A DNA stretch of 64,000 bases from Thalassobaculum litoreum DSM 18839. GTDB lineage: Bacteria; Pseudomonadota; Alphaproteobacteria; Thalassobaculales; Thalassobaculaceae. The stretch lies in the NCBI RefSeq assembly GCF_900102465.1, contig NZ_FNBW01000021.1:1-64000 (forward strand), read 5' to 3'. A program made the position numbers and the translations under genes. How positions within the stretch are numbered: the first letter of the stretch is position 1; each line of letters begins with the position of its first letter. Below the pieces are notes generated by a model that saw only the letters and a list, made by a program, of their open reading frames with translations, was not told the origin of the DNA and did no database searches. This document shows, one piece after another, positions 41,682 to 50,491 of this stretch.

Positions 41682-42794
41682 ATGAGTGACGCTGAGGGTG
41701 ACACTGAGAGTGACGCTGGGCCGACGACGCTTCCCGCCCCGACGGCACCAGGCGTCGTCGAGCTCGACCCGTCCCTCGACCGGGCGCTGATCGCCAATCT
41801 CGGCGATGCCGGCCGCAACAACGACGCGGCCTTGAGCGAAAACACCCGGCGCAGCTACGAGACCGGCTGGCGGCAATACTGCGCCTGGTGCCGGCCGCGC
41901 TACCTGACCCCGCTCACCGAACACCCCGAGCAGATCGCGACATTTTTAGCGTCGCTGGTGCCGTCGGGGGATGCGGCGGCGCGCAAGAAGCTGTCGACGG
42001 TCAAACTGCGGTTGGCGGCGCTGAAGCACTTCTTCCGCGAGGCGGGGCAGGGGCTCGACTGGAAACACCCGGCGATCCGCAACCAGCTGAAGGGCCTGGC
42101 CCGCAACAACCCGGTCCTGGTGCGTCAGGAGCCCGTGCAGGCGCTGGGCATCGAGGATCTGACGACGATCGTGGCGGCCATTGATACGACTTGGCTGCGC
42201 GGCCTGCGCGACCGGGCGCTGATCCTGGTCGGTTATGCCGGGGCGCTGCGCCGAAGCGAACTGGTCGCGATAGACGCGGATCACCTGCAGGCGGTCGACG
42301 GCGGATATGAGATCTGGTTGGGAACCACGAAGACGGACGAGGGCGATCGCGACAACGTCTGTGTGATCGCAGAGACGGGTACGAGCCTGTGTCCGGTTCG
42401 GGCGGTGAACGACTGGATGGAGCGGGCCGGCGTATCGGAGGGTCCGGTCTTCCGGGCGTTCGATCCGCTGGGCGGCCTCAAACATACGGCCCTGACAGCG
42501 CAGAGTGTACGGCTGATCCTGAAGGAGCGGGCAGGGGAGGTGGGTCTCGATGTCCGGAGCACCTACCGGGGCGGCAAGACCATCACAGCACCAATACGCT
42601 GGGGCGGCCACAGCCTGCGCCGGGGCATGGCGACGGCCGTGGCGGAGGCGACCGACGGGGATGTCACTGCCGTGCAGCGCGCCGGGCGCTGGAAGACGCC
42701 GGTGACGGCTCTGCGGTATGTGGAAGAGACCCGGCGGGTCGATCGAAGCGCCTCCGCTTTGGTGATGGGCGGTAAGCGAAAGACATCTGACTAG
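41682..42794 (+). CDS. Tyrosine recombinase (site-specific integrase)
   Basis: 370 residues. N-terminal SAM-like core-binding domain (ENTRRSYETGWRQYCAWCRP, KKLSTVKLRLAALKHFFREA) and the catalytic domain with R near 190 (GALRRSELVAID), a K in TTKTDEGD, H-x-x-R near 310 (GGHSLRRGMATAV), W in AGRWKTP and Y near 345 (ALRYVEETRRVDR). All catalytic residues are present, so it should be active. The first 15 codons include a 12-base tandem repeat. It may integrate or resolve this element; no attachment site could be identified. Confidence 0.8.
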   Translation: MSDAEGDTESDAGPTTLPAPTAPGVVELDPSLDRALIANLGDAGRNNDAALSENTRRSYETGWRQYCAWCRPRYLTPLTEHPEQIATFLASLVPSGDAAARKKLSTVKLRLAALKHFFREAGQGLDWKHPAIRNQLKGLARNNPVLVRQEPVQALGIEDLTTIVAAIDTTWLRGLRDRALILVGYAGALRRSELVAIDADHLQAVDGGYEIWLGTTKTDEGDRDNVCVIAETGTSLCPVRAVNDWMERAGVSEGPVFRAFDPLGGLKHTALTAQSVRLILKERAGEVGLDVRSTYRGGKTITAPIRWGGHSLRRGMATAVAEATDGDVTAVQRAGRWKTPVTALRYVEETRRVDRSASALVMGGKRKTSD

Positions 42795-42844
42795 CCGTTT
42801 GTATGGGTGATGGCGGAGAGAGGGCACCGGCGTTGGTCCGACGA

Positions 42845-42866
42845 GGGGTTTCCGTACCGGAATCCC
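42845..42866. repeat. Remnant of an ISKra4-type terminal repeat
   Basis: GGGGTTTCCGTACCGG then AATCCC agrees at 20 of 22 positions with the outer end of the 55-base repeat at 51856. No transposase follows; merR begins within 25 bases. It marks the left edge of the metal island. Confidence 0.55.
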
Positions 42867-42888
42867 AGGGCTGGGTCGTCATGGTGTT

Positions 42889-43302
42889 TCACGAAGTCAG
42901 TGCCTCCAGCACGGGACAATCGGGCAGCTCGTCGCCGGAACATTGTGCTGCTGTGTCGGCCAGCACTCGCTCGATGCGCTTGAGATCAGCGATCTTCTCA
43001 CGCACATCAGCAAGATGCCGTTCCGTGCGCTCCTTCACTTCGGCGCAAGTCTGCGTACCGCGATCGACGAGGGAGAGCAGCCCGCGGATATCGTCGAGCG
43101 AGAAGCCCAACTCACGCGCCCGCAAAATGAACCGCAACCGCTCCACATGGCGGTCATCGTAGACGCGATAACCCGCTTCCGTGCGCGGCGGCTCCGGCAT
43201 CATGCCGATCGTCTCGTAGTAGCGGATGGTCTCCAGGTTGCAGCCGGTCCGGCGCGCCAGCGCGGCCCTGCGCAATCCCTTCCCTGACGTGTCGTTTCTC
43301 AT
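42889..43302 (-). CDS. merR: Mercury-responsive regulator MerR
   Basis: 137 residues. MerR helix-turn-helix (GLRRAALARRTGCNLETIRY, YYETIGMMPEPPR), dimerisation helix, and the three Hg-binding cysteines in TQTCAEVKE, AAQCSGDEL and PDCPVLEAL, spaced as in MerR. It both represses and, with Hg(II), activates the divergent mer promoter whose 19-base spacer lies at 43327-43345. Confidence 0.9.
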   Translation of the reverse strand: MRNDTSGKGLRRAALARRTGCNLETIRYYETIGMMPEPPRTEAGYRVYDDRHVERLRFILRARELGFSLDDIRGLLSLVDRGTQTCAEVKERTERHLADVREKIADLKRIERVLADTAAQCSGDELPDCPVLEALTS

Positions 43303-43320
43303 CTTTTCTGCAATAGCCCC

Positions 43321-43351
43321 TTGAGCCTGTAGTTACTACAGACCCTACCTT
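43321..43351 (+). promoter_or_regulatory. mer promoter/operator
   Basis: -35 TTGAGC, a 19-base spacer with the dyad CTGTAGTTACTACAG, and -10 TACCTT. The overlong spacer is the hallmark of MerR-controlled promoters. Transcription toward merT. Confidence 0.8.
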
Positions 43352-43382
43352 GAATGAACAACAAGATCGAGGACAGAACGAC

Positions 43383-43781
43383 ATGCATGAGGTGCAGACC
43401 GGCTCCGAGGTCCACCAAACCCCGGAAAATGCCGGTGACAACAGAAAGCGCTGGTATGCCGCCGGCGGGCTGATCGGCGCGGTGCTGGCATCGTCCTGCT
43501 GCATCGCGCCGCTGGTGTTGCTGACGCTTGGCGTCTCGGGCGCGTGGATCGGCAATCTGACCGCGCTGGAGCCTTACAAGCCCTACTTCGCTGCGATGAC
43601 CCTCGTCTTCATCGGGCTCGGCTTCTACCAAATGTATGTGAAGCCGAAAAAGGCGTGTGCGGACGGCGGTTACTGCGCGCGGCCGCAGGCCTCAATCATC
43701 ACCCAAACGGCCCTCTGGATCGGGACGGCGCTGCTCGTTCTGGCGCTGACGATCAACTGGTGGGCGCCGCTGTTTTATTAG
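43383..43781 (+). CDS. merT: Mercuric ion transporter MerT
   Basis: 132 residues from ATG 43383; the frame extends to 43350 but that falls inside the promoter -10 box. Three membrane helices, with the Cys pair SSCCIAPLVLL in the first helix and a second pair in the loop ACADGGYCARP. Takes Hg(II) from MerP across the inner membrane to MerA. N-terminal extension of about 25 polar residues. Confidence 0.9.
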   Translation: MHEVQTGSEVHQTPENAGDNRKRWYAAGGLIGAVLASSCCIAPLVLLTLGVSGAWIGNLTALEPYKPYFAAMTLVFIGLGFYQMYVKPKKACADGGYCARPQASIITQTALWIGTALLVLALTINWWAPLFY

Positions 43782-43792
43782 GAGACGAACAT

Positions 43793-44122
43793 ATGAAACG
43801 ACCCCTCATCACAGCCGCGGCGGCAGCCATCCTGCCCATTGGCGCCGCGCTTTTCCTGGTGCCGCAGTCGCAGGTAAACGCGCAGTCGACAACCGCAGCG
43901 ACGGAAACCGCCACGGAAACCTTCACCATAGAGAAAATGACCTGCGCCATGTGCCCGATCACCGTGCGCAAGGCCATGGAAGGGGTCGAGGGGGTGCGCT
44001 CCGTCGAAGTGGACTTCGAAGCCAAGACGGCCACGGCCGTGTTCGACCCGAGCACCACGTCCACGGCGGATATCGCCGCTGCGTCGACGAATGCGGGATA
44101 TCCCGCCCAGCCGAAATCGTGA
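43793..44122 (+). CDS. merP: Periplasmic mercury-binding protein MerP
   Basis: 109 residues from ATG 43793, 11 bases after merT, with RBS AGGAG. Signal peptide (AAAAAILPIGAALFLVPQSQ then VNAQS), then a heavy-metal-associated domain with EKMTCAMCPITVRKAM (CxxC) and VEVDFEAKTATAVFD. Hands Hg(II) to MerT. Confidence 0.9.
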   Translation: MKRPLITAAAAAILPIGAALFLVPQSQVNAQSTTAATETATETFTIEKMTCAMCPITVRKAMEGVEGVRSVEVDFEAKTATAVFDPSTTSTADIAAASTNAGYPAQPKS

Positions 44123-44132
44123 GGGCGGGCAT

Positions 44133-44381
44133 ATGAAAGACGCCACGCTCATCAAGACCGGTGTCATCGGCACCGTCATCGCCGCTATCTGCTGCTTCAC
44201 GCCGGTGCTGGTCATCGGGCTGGGCGTGGTCGGGCTGTCGGCTTGGCTCGGCTGGCTCGACTATGTGCTGCTGCCCGCGCTGGCGGTTTTTGTCGGCATC
44301 ACGGCCTACGGCCTTTGGCGGCGGCAACGGGCTGCCGCCTGCTGCACGACTGATACCAATGCAATACAGGAGAACACCTGA
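44133..44381 (+). CDS. merF: Mercury transporter MerF
   Basis: 82 residues from ATG 44133 (MKDATLIKTGVIG). Two membrane helices with vicinal cysteines in AAICCFTPVLVIGLG and a second pair in RAAACCTTDT, the MerF signature. It is an alternative inner-membrane Hg(II) importer placed between merP and merA. Confidence 0.85.
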   Translation: MKDATLIKTGVIGTVIAAICCFTPVLVIGLGVVGLSAWLGWLDYVLLPALAVFVGITAYGLWRRQRAAACCTTDTNAIQENT

Positions 44382-44382
44382 C

Positions 44383-45807
44383 ATGACTGACTGCTGCACG
44401 CCGCCGTCAGACGGACGCTACGACCTCGCCGTTGTGGGTGCTGGCTCCGCGGGATTCTCCGCCGCCATCACCGCGGCCGAACAGGGAGCGAATGTGGCGC
44501 TGATCGGCCACGGCACCATCGGCGGCACTTGCGTCAATGTCGGCTGCGTCCCATCGAAGACAATGATCCGCGCCGCCGAGGCGCTGCATGGCGCGCGCGC
44601 TGCGAGCCGCTTTCCCGGCCTCGCCGGAGAGGCCCAGGTGGCGGACTGGCAAGCTCTTGTGAGCGCCAAGGATGAACTGGTGACGAGCCTCCGTCAGGGC
44701 AAGTACATCGACCTGCTGTCCGCCTGGCCGGGCATTTCCTATCTCGACGGTGCCGCACGCCTGACCACAGACGGCATCGCCGTGAACGGACAGGTGATGC
44801 CGGTAGGCAAGGCCATCATCACGACCGGCGCCGCGCCGGCAACGCCGGACATCCCCGGCATCGACGACGTGCCGTGGCTGTCCAGCACCACCGCACTGGA
44901 ACTGACCGAGCTTCCCCGCTCTCTGATCGTGGTCGGTGGCGGCTACATCGGCTGCGAGCTTGCCCAGATGTTCGCACGGATGGGCGCAGAGGTGACGCTG
45001 GTGACCCGATCGCGTCTGCTGCCCGAGGCCGAGCCGGAAGTCTCGGACGCCCTGACCGGGTACCTGCGCGACGAGGGCCTGGCCGTGCGTGATAGCCTCG
45101 CCTATCGGCGGATCGTGCAAGCAAATGGCGCGGTTGCCCTGACCGTGGAAGTCGACGGCCGGGAGGAAACGCTGACGGCAGACCGGGTGCTCGTAACGAC
45201 TGGGCGGTCGCCCAACACGCACGGGCTCGATCTTCAAGAAAACGGCATCCAGCTCGCCAACAACGGTGGCGTCGCGATCGATGAGCGGATGCGTACTTCC
45301 AAGGCCGGTCTCTACGCCGCCGGCGACGTGACCGGGCGCGACCAGTTCGTCTACATGGCCGCCTACGGCGCCAAGCTCGCCGCACTCAACGCGCTGAACG
45401 GCGACAGCCTCGTCTACGACAACACCGCCATGCCCTGGGTGGTCTTCACCGACCCTCAGGTGGCGGGCGTGGGTCTGAGCGAAGCCGCTGCCAATGCAGC
45501 GGGCTACGCCGTCAAGACCTCGATCCTGCCGCTTGACCAGGTGCCCCGGGCGCTTTCGGCGCGCGATACGCGCGGGCTCGTTAAGCTGGTCGCGGACGCC
45601 GGCACGGACCGGCTGCTGGGCGGCCAGATCCTCGCGCCTGAAGGCGTCGACAGCATCCAGACGCTGGCCCTCGCCCTCAAGACCGGCATGACGGCGAAGG
45701 CGCTCGGTGAGACGATTTTCCCCTATTTGACGACCGTCGAAGCGCTGAAACTCGCCGCCCAGACTTTCGACAAGGACGTGGCGATGCTGTCCTGCTGTGC
45801 GGGATAG
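44383..45807 (+). CDS. merA: Mercuric reductase MerA
   Basis: 474 residues from ATG 44383, which gives the family start MTDCCTPPSDGRYDLAVVGA. FAD-binding GAGSAGFSAA, redox-active GGTCVNVGCVPSKTMIR, NAD-binding VVGGGYIGCELAQMFARMGA, and the C-terminal vicinal cysteines MLSCCAG all present. Reduces Hg(II) to Hg(0) with NADPH in the cytoplasm. The N-terminal HMA domain found in some MerA is absent. No merB (organomercury lyase) in the window. Confidence 0.93.
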   Translation: MTDCCTPPSDGRYDLAVVGAGSAGFSAAITAAEQGANVALIGHGTIGGTCVNVGCVPSKTMIRAAEALHGARAASRFPGLAGEAQVADWQALVSAKDELVTSLRQGKYIDLLSAWPGISYLDGAARLTTDGIAVNGQVMPVGKAIITTGAAPATPDIPGIDDVPWLSSTTALELTELPRSLIVVGGGYIGCELAQMFARMGAEVTLVTRSRLLPEAEPEVSDALTGYLRDEGLAVRDSLAYRRIVQANGAVALTVEVDGREETLTADRVLVTTGRSPNTHGLDLQENGIQLANNGGVAIDERMRTSKAGLYAAGDVTGRDQFVYMAAYGAKLAALNALNGDSLVYDNTAMPWVVFTDPQVAGVGLSEAAANAAGYAVKTSILPLDQVPRALSARDTRGLVKLVADAGTDRLLGGQILAPEGVDSIQTLALALKTGMTAKALGETIFPYLTTVEALKLAAQTFDKDVAMLSCCAG

Positions 45808-45872
45808 ACCCATCTCGGAGGCCGCGACACCTTGCGCCTCGACAGTCCACAGCCCCCACCGTATAAAGACCT

Positions 45873-46214
45873 ATGCTCTCGCGAAACCGGATCTTTACCC
45901 TCGCAGTGCTCGCCCTCTTTGCGGCGGGGGTCATTGTGCATTCTGCGGGCGCGACATCCATGTCGCTCAAGATGGCCTTGGGCGACGCCGGCATAACCGA
46001 TATGGCGGACTGTCAAGGCTGCGGCACCGACATTGACGGCGAGGACAGCGGAACAACATGCGACATCGTCTGCACGGTCTCGTTCGCTGCGAGCCTGGGC
46101 CAGATCGACATGTTCAGCCCCCACTTTGCGCACGTGGCCAAGCCATTGCTGGTTGAACGCTTGGTGGGCCAGACCGGTCTGCCGGAGCCTTACCCTCCCC
46201 GAACCCTCATCTGA
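45873..46214 (+). CDS. Small exported Cys-rich protein beside the multicopper oxidase
   Basis: 113 residues with an N-terminal signal or membrane helix (FTLAVLALFAAGVIVHSAGA) and MADCQGCGTDIDGEDSGTTC, three to four cysteines in the middle. The region resembles small DUF2946-type proteins found next to copper genes, but I am not sure of the family. It precedes the oxidase by 142 bases and may be co-transcribed. Confidence 0.5.
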   Translation: MLSRNRIFTLAVLALFAAGVIVHSAGATSMSLKMALGDAGITDMADCQGCGTDIDGEDSGTTCDIVCTVSFAASLGQIDMFSPHFAHVAKPLLVERLVGQTGLPEPYPPRTLI

Positions 46215-46356
46215 TCGGACGCGGGTCGAGGTACGCCTCGATCGCTGCGTCGGAACGCGATTGCCCGGCCCTTGCGCCGGCCGCCGCTGCTGACCCCATG
46301 CTCGGATCGAGAACCGTGCTGGTGCCGCAATCCCGACATCAGATGAGGCCACGACA

Positions 46357-47811
46357 ATGTCCCCAATCCACAACCTGCCGCTGTCACGGCGACGCCTGCT
46401 GACAGCACTCGCCGCCGGCACGGCGAGTCTGGCGATGCTGCGCCTTATGTCGAATCCCGCGCGCGCCGCTGGGAGGAAGAATTTCTCGCTGCGCGCGGCC
46501 CCCGGCCGGGCACGTCTCGTGCCCGAGCCACACGGCGAGACGCCGGCCTGGTGCTATAACGACGCCGTCCCCGGCCCGGAACTCCGCGTGCGCCAGGGCG
46601 AGCGCCTCCGCGTAACGGTCGAGAATGCTCTGGCCGAGGAGACCACCGTCCACTGGCACGGGCTGCGCGTGCCGAACGCAATGGACGGCGTGCCGCATCT
46701 TACCCAGCGGCCGATCGGCGTCGGGGAGACCTTCGTCTACGAGTTCGACGCGGTCGATGCCGGGACGTTCTGGTATCACCCGCACCAGCGGAGCTTCGAG
46801 CAAGTCGGGCGCGGTCTCTACGGTCCCCTGATCATAGAGGAGGCGGACCCCCCCCGGGTTGACCGCGAGGTGACCTGGGTCCTGGACGATTGGCGGCTGA
46901 CGCAGTCCGCCGAGATCGGCGAGGATTTCGGCAACCGTCACGACATGAGCCATGGCGGACGGATCGGCAATACAGCGACCATCAACGGCCGCGTTCCGGA
47001 GGAATTCGCGGTGCGGCGCGGCGAGCGGGTTAGGTTGCGGCTCGTCAACGCCGCGAACGCTCGCATTTTCGGTCTCGATTTCCAGGATCACGCGCCCACG
47101 GTCATTGCCCTCGACGGCCAGCCGGTCACCCCGCACGAACCGGCAGGCGGTCTTGTCGTTCTCGGACCGGCGATGCGCGCCGATCTTATCCTCGACATGA
47201 CTGCAGAGCCGGGCAGCCGGGTGCAGGTCATCGACAGATTCTATCAGGACCTCGAATACCGGCTAATCGACCTCGCCTATGACGACGCGCCGCTCAGGGA
47301 CAGCGCACCCAATTGGTCCGTCGCCCTGCCGGCCAACCCCCTGCCGGAGCCCGATCCCGCAACGGTCCGCCGGCATGAGATCGTTTTCAACGGCGGCATG
47401 ATGGGCGACATGGTGATGCGCGAGATGGGCGGCAGCATGGGAGAAGGCGGTTCGAGCGGCATGATGGGCATGATGCACGGCGACGGCATCTGGTTCATCA
47501 ACGGCAAGGCCGCAGAGGGGCACGTCCTCGACCCGATGCTGACGCTCGAACGCGACAGAAGCCACGTGATCGCGATGACCAACGCGACCGCCTGGCATCA
47601 TCCGATCCATCTGCATGGTCATTCGTTCCGTGTCATTTCGCGCAACGGCGCGCCGACGATACACCGCGAATGGCAGGACACCGTCCTGATGGCGCCGCGC
47701 GAGCGGGTCGAGATCACCTTCGTCGCCGACAACCCCGGCGACTGGATGTTCCATTGCCACATTCTCGAACACCAGGCGGGCGGAATGATGGGCGTCATCC
47801 GCGTCGCCTGA
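46357..47811 (+). CDS. Multicopper oxidase (CueO/CopA type)
   Basis: 484 residues with a Tat signal (LSRRRLLTALAAGTASLAML). Cupredoxin domains carry all copper sites: VHWHGLRVPNAMDGVP, FWYHPHQRSFEQ, HHPIHLHGHSFRVI and WMFHCHILEHQAGGMMGVI. A methionine-rich segment (about 348-372, many GMM/GDM) suits cuprous-ion oxidation. Periplasmic detoxification of Cu(I) or other metals. First of a + strand series reaching 51727. Confidence 0.88.
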   Translation: MSPIHNLPLSRRRLLTALAAGTASLAMLRLMSNPARAAGRKNFSLRAAPGRARLVPEPHGETPAWCYNDAVPGPELRVRQGERLRVTVENALAEETTVHWHGLRVPNAMDGVPHLTQRPIGVGETFVYEFDAVDAGTFWYHPHQRSFEQVGRGLYGPLIIEEADPPRVDREVTWVLDDWRLTQSAEIGEDFGNRHDMSHGGRIGNTATINGRVPEEFAVRRGERVRLRLVNAANARIFGLDFQDHAPTVIALDGQPVTPHEPAGGLVVLGPAMRADLILDMTAEPGSRVQVIDRFYQDLEYRLIDLAYDDAPLRDSAPNWSVALPANPLPEPDPATVRRHEIVFNGGMMGDMVMREMGGSMGEGGSSGMMGMMHGDGIWFINGKAAEGHVLDPMLTLERDRSHVIAMTNATAWHHPIHLHGHSFRVISRNGAPTIHREWQDTVLMAPRERVEITFVADNPGDWMFHCHILEHQAGGMMGVIRVA

Positions 47812-47833
47812 CACGACTTGGAAGGAATAAACC

Positions 47834-48280
47834 ATGCGCAAGTCTATCATCGCCGTTTTAGCCGCCTCTGTATTGGGCGTCGCCGGCTATCTCACGCTCG
47901 ACACCGCCGTGCAGGCCGAAGAGGTGACCCTCTACAAGAACCCGCAGTGCGGCTGCTGCGAAGGCTATGCCGACTACCTGCGGGAAAACGGCTTCGACGT
48001 CACCGTCGAGCCGACCCACGAACTCGTGCCCATGAGCCGCTCGTCCGGGATTCCAGACGGCTTCCAGGGCTGCCATCTCGCCTTCATCGACGACTATGTG
48101 GTCAGCGGCCACGTGCCTGTTGCGACTATTGACCGCCTGCTCGCCGAGCGGCCGGGTATCAAGGGAATCACGCTACCCGGCATGCCGCAGGGCTCGCCCG
48201 GCATGAGCGGGGTCAAGACCGGCGCCTTCGAGATCTACGCCATCGGCGACGGCGCCCCGCACCTCTACGCGACCAAGTAA
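47834..48280 (+). CDS. DUF411 metal-binding protein
   Basis: 148 residues with signal peptide (IIAVLAASVLGVAGYLTLDT then AVQAEEV). The DUF411 core starts VTLYKNPQCGCCEGYADYLR with the CxCC metal-binding group, then SSGIPDGFQGCHLAFIDDYV and GHVPVATIDRLLAERPGIKG. Periplasmic copper/metal protein of unproven mechanism. 22 bases after the oxidase and co-oriented. Confidence 0.8.
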   Translation: MRKSIIAVLAASVLGVAGYLTLDTAVQAEEVTLYKNPQCGCCEGYADYLRENGFDVTVEPTHELVPMSRSSGIPDGFQGCHLAFIDDYVVSGHVPVATIDRLLAERPGIKGITLPGMPQGSPGMSGVKTGAFEIYAIGDGAPHLYATK

Positions 48281-48289
48281 GGAAAAGAC

Positions 48290-48451
48290 ATGAACAACGC
48301 ACCGACCGGTATGGGCATGGGCGGCCAGATGATGGACGCCATGGGCGGAATGATGATGTGGGGCATGGGCCTTTTCTGGCTGCTCGTGATTGTCGTACTC
48401 GTCCTCGGAGTCGCAGCTCTTATAAAACACCTCTTCCGAGGCGAACGTTGA
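48290..48451 (+). CDS. Small Met-rich membrane protein
   Basis: 53 residues, ATG at 48290 with GGAAAAG before it. The start is methionine- and glycine-rich (GMGMGGQMMDAMGGMMMWGM), then one membrane helix (LFWLLVIVVLVLGVAALI) and a basic end (KHLFRGER). It is possibly a copper-linked membrane peptide related to SHOCT-type short proteins, judged from composition and its place between DUF411 and a cytochrome c. Its stop overlaps the TTG start of the next gene. Confidence 0.6.
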   Translation: MNNAPTGMGMGGQMMDAMGGMMMWGMGLFWLLVIVVLVLGVAALIKHLFRGER

Positions 48452-48915
48452 AGGCGCGGATCGCTTTCGGCGTTGTGTCGCTGCTCGGCGGAGGCGCTGC
48501 GGCCAGCCTGCTCTGGGTCGAACTTGACCGGAACGGTTCGACGGGGCCGTCCGCAGAACGCCTGGAACGCGGACAAGCAATTTACGCAGAGAACTGTGCC
48601 TCCTGCCATGGCGCAGAACTGGAAGGTCAGCCGAACTGGCGGCGCCGCCTGCCGACCGGTCGCATGCCGGCACCGCCCCATGATGCATCCGGGCACACGT
48701 GGCATCACCCCGACGACATGCTGTTCCGCATCACCAAGGAAGGGCCTGCCGCTGTTGTCGGCGGCAGCTATGAGAGCGACATGCCGGGCTTCGGCGGCGT
48801 GCTCTCCGACGACGAGATTCTCGCTGTCCTGGCCTTCATCGAGAGTACTTGGCCCGAGCGCGAGCGAACGCATCAGGCCGAGATCAGCCGTCGGGAAAAG
48901 GAGGGCAATCGATGA
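48448..48915 (+). CDS. c-type cytochrome
   Basis: 155 residues from TTG 48448, which overlaps the stop before it as TTGA; no ATG lies nearby. N-terminal membrane anchor (IAFGVVSLLGGGAAASLLWV), then the haem site ENCASCHGAELEG (CxxCH) and an axial methionine in SDMPGFGGVLSDDE. A class I cytochrome c in the periplasm, likely passing electrons from the oxidase or thiol system. ATGA overlap with the next gene. Confidence 0.8.
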   Translation: MKARIAFGVVSLLGGGAAASLLWVELDRNGSTGPSAERLERGQAIYAENCASCHGAELEGQPNWRRRLPTGRMPAPPHDASGHTWHHPDDMLFRITKEGPAAVVGGSYESDMPGFGGVLSDDEILAVLAFIESTWPERERTHQAEISRREKEGNR

Positions 48916-49457
48916 AGGTCGCGATTGCACTCGGATTTGTACTCGGGCTCATTTTCCCATCGGTAACGGCAGCGTCCGAACCGACTGCCGTCCCACTCCA
49001 CGACACGCCGCGGCCTCTCTCTCAAATTTCGTTCACTAACGAACGCGGCGATATGCTCACGCTCGACCGTTGGCGGGGAAAGATCGTCCTTCTGAACGTC
49101 TGGGCGACGTGGTGCGGTCCTTGCCGTGAAGAGATGCCAACACTGGACCGGCTCCAGGAGACGCTCGGAGGGGAGCATTTCGATGTCGTGGCGCTGTCGA
49201 TAGACCGCGCCGGTGCCGGCGTCGTGCGCCGGTTCTTCGACGAGATCGGTATCACCCATCTGGACATCTTCATCGACGAGACGATGAAGGCATCGCGCGA
49301 TCTGAAGATTCTCGGCCTTCCAGGGACACTTCTCATCGGACCGAATCGCCAGGAGCTCGGTCGGCTGATCGGGCCAGCAGAATGGGACACACCGGCGATG
49401 ATCGCCTTATTCAAAGCTGTGATCGCCAAATACACCGAAAAGGAACCCAACCAATGA
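48912..49457 (+). CDS. TlpA-like thioredoxin-family protein
   Basis: 181 residues from ATG 48912. Signal peptide (VAIALGFVLGLIFPSVTA), then VLLNVWATWCGPCREEMPTL with the WCGPC active site and LGLPGTLLIGPNR with the cis-proline loop. Periplasmic thiol reductant, usually serving cytochrome c or copper-site assembly; both partners are encoded next to it. Confidence 0.82.
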   Translation: MKVAIALGFVLGLIFPSVTAASEPTAVPLHDTPRPLSQISFTNERGDMLTLDRWRGKIVLLNVWATWCGPCREEMPTLDRLQETLGGEHFDVVALSIDRAGAGVVRRFFDEIGITHLDIFIDETMKASRDLKILGLPGTLLIGPNRQELGRLIGPAEWDTPAMIALFKAVIAKYTEKEPNQ

Positions 49458-49750
49458 TCACAGACCGAAATGCCGCAGAACCTGCCCCACGTCTGCCTTT
49501 ATCACTCTGGCTGCCTTGGCTATCAAGATGGCGGATTGTCCTTTTTCTGGCCCTCGGGACCGTGGGCGCGGGATTGGCACTCAACTGGGACTGGCTGACT
49601 GCCGTGGGTGCCGCACCAATTTTACTCAGCCTTGCGCCTTGTGCCGCGATGTGCGCCCTCGGCCTGTGCATGCGTGGCGGCGGTGCAAGGTCCTGCGCCA
49701 CCCACGGCAAGGCGGACGCAGCGTCACAATCGCTTCATCGACAAGAGTGA
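49454..49750 (+). CDS. Small membrane protein (DUF2933-like)
   Basis: 98 residues from ATG 49454, overlapping the previous stop (ATGA). One or two hydrophobic segments (IVLFLALGTVGAGLALNWDW, APILLSLAPCAAMCALGLCM) ending in cysteines. Short proteins with such LAPCAAMCALGLCM ends occur near copper and mercury genes. Function unknown. Confidence 0.55.
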   Translation: MITDRNAAEPAPRLPLSLWLPWLSRWRIVLFLALGTVGAGLALNWDWLTAVGAAPILLSLAPCAAMCALGLCMRGGGARSCATHGKADAASQSLHRQE

Positions 49751-49798
49751 CGCGGCCAATAGGTATCACCGGCCGGCCAGATATTCCGGAGAGACAAC

Positions 49799-50491
49799 AT
49801 GTATTTCGCACGATTTGCCGCATTGGCAATTGCAACGGTCACCTTCGCCGTGCCGGCAATGGCGCATCATCCCGGTGCCGATCTCGACAAGTTCATGGGC
49901 AGCAAGGAGCAGTTCTTTCAGGCCATCGACAGCCCGGCACCACCGTTCAAACTGGCCGATGCCGATGGAAATACCGTCCGTCTGTCAGACTTCGCCGACA
50001 AGATCGTCGTGCTCAACTTCGTCTTCGCCGGCTGCACCGATGTCTGCCCGCTCCATTCCGCACTAATCGCGGATGTCCAGTCCAAAATCAACGGCACACC
50101 AATGGAGGACATGGTCCAATTCATAACCGTGACGACCGATCCTGAAGTCGACACGCCGGACATTCTGCGGCGCTATGGCGAGGCACATGGCCTCGATCCC
50201 CGCAACTGGATGTTTCTTACCCGACGCCCCGGCGATCCCGAGGATGCGACGCGCGCTCTATCGGAGACCTATAACGTCAAGTTCGAGCCGCTCGATGACG
50301 GGCAGCAGATGCACGGGGTGGCCACCCACGTGATCGACAGAGGCGGGCGTTTCGCAGCAAAATTCCACGGGCTGCGGTTCGGGCCGTTGAACCTCGTGCT
50401 TTACATCAACGGGCTCACCAATGCCCCCGACCGCCCCGCGAAGCCGGGGGCGCCTGACTGGTGGGAGAACCTCAAGGGGTTGTTTCAATGA
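49799..50491 (+). CDS. SCO1/SenC copper chaperone
   Basis: 230 residues with a signal peptide (LAIATVTFAVPAMA). Copper site FAGCTDVCPLHS (CxxxC), and later histidine in QMHGVATHVIDRGG. LNFVFAGCTDVC and FITVTTDPEVDTPDI fit Sco. Delivers copper or reduces thiols in oxidase assembly. A second, frameshifted sco lies at 55419. Confidence 0.85.
   Translation: MYFARFAALAIATVTFAVPAMAHHPGADLDKFMGSKEQFFQAIDSPAPPFKLADADGNTVRLSDFADKIVVLNFVFAGCTDVCPLHSALIADVQSKINGTPMEDMVQFITVTTDPEVDTPDILRRYGEAHGLDPRNWMFLTRRPGDPEDATRALSETYNVKFEPLDDGQQMHGVATHVIDRGGRFAAKFHGLRFGPLNLVLYINGLTNAPDRPAKPGAPDWWENLKGLFQ

Noticed and set aside
44407-45813. 468-codon frame antisense to merA
   Set aside because: Typical antisense shadow of a high-GC gene; merA is certain from its motifs.
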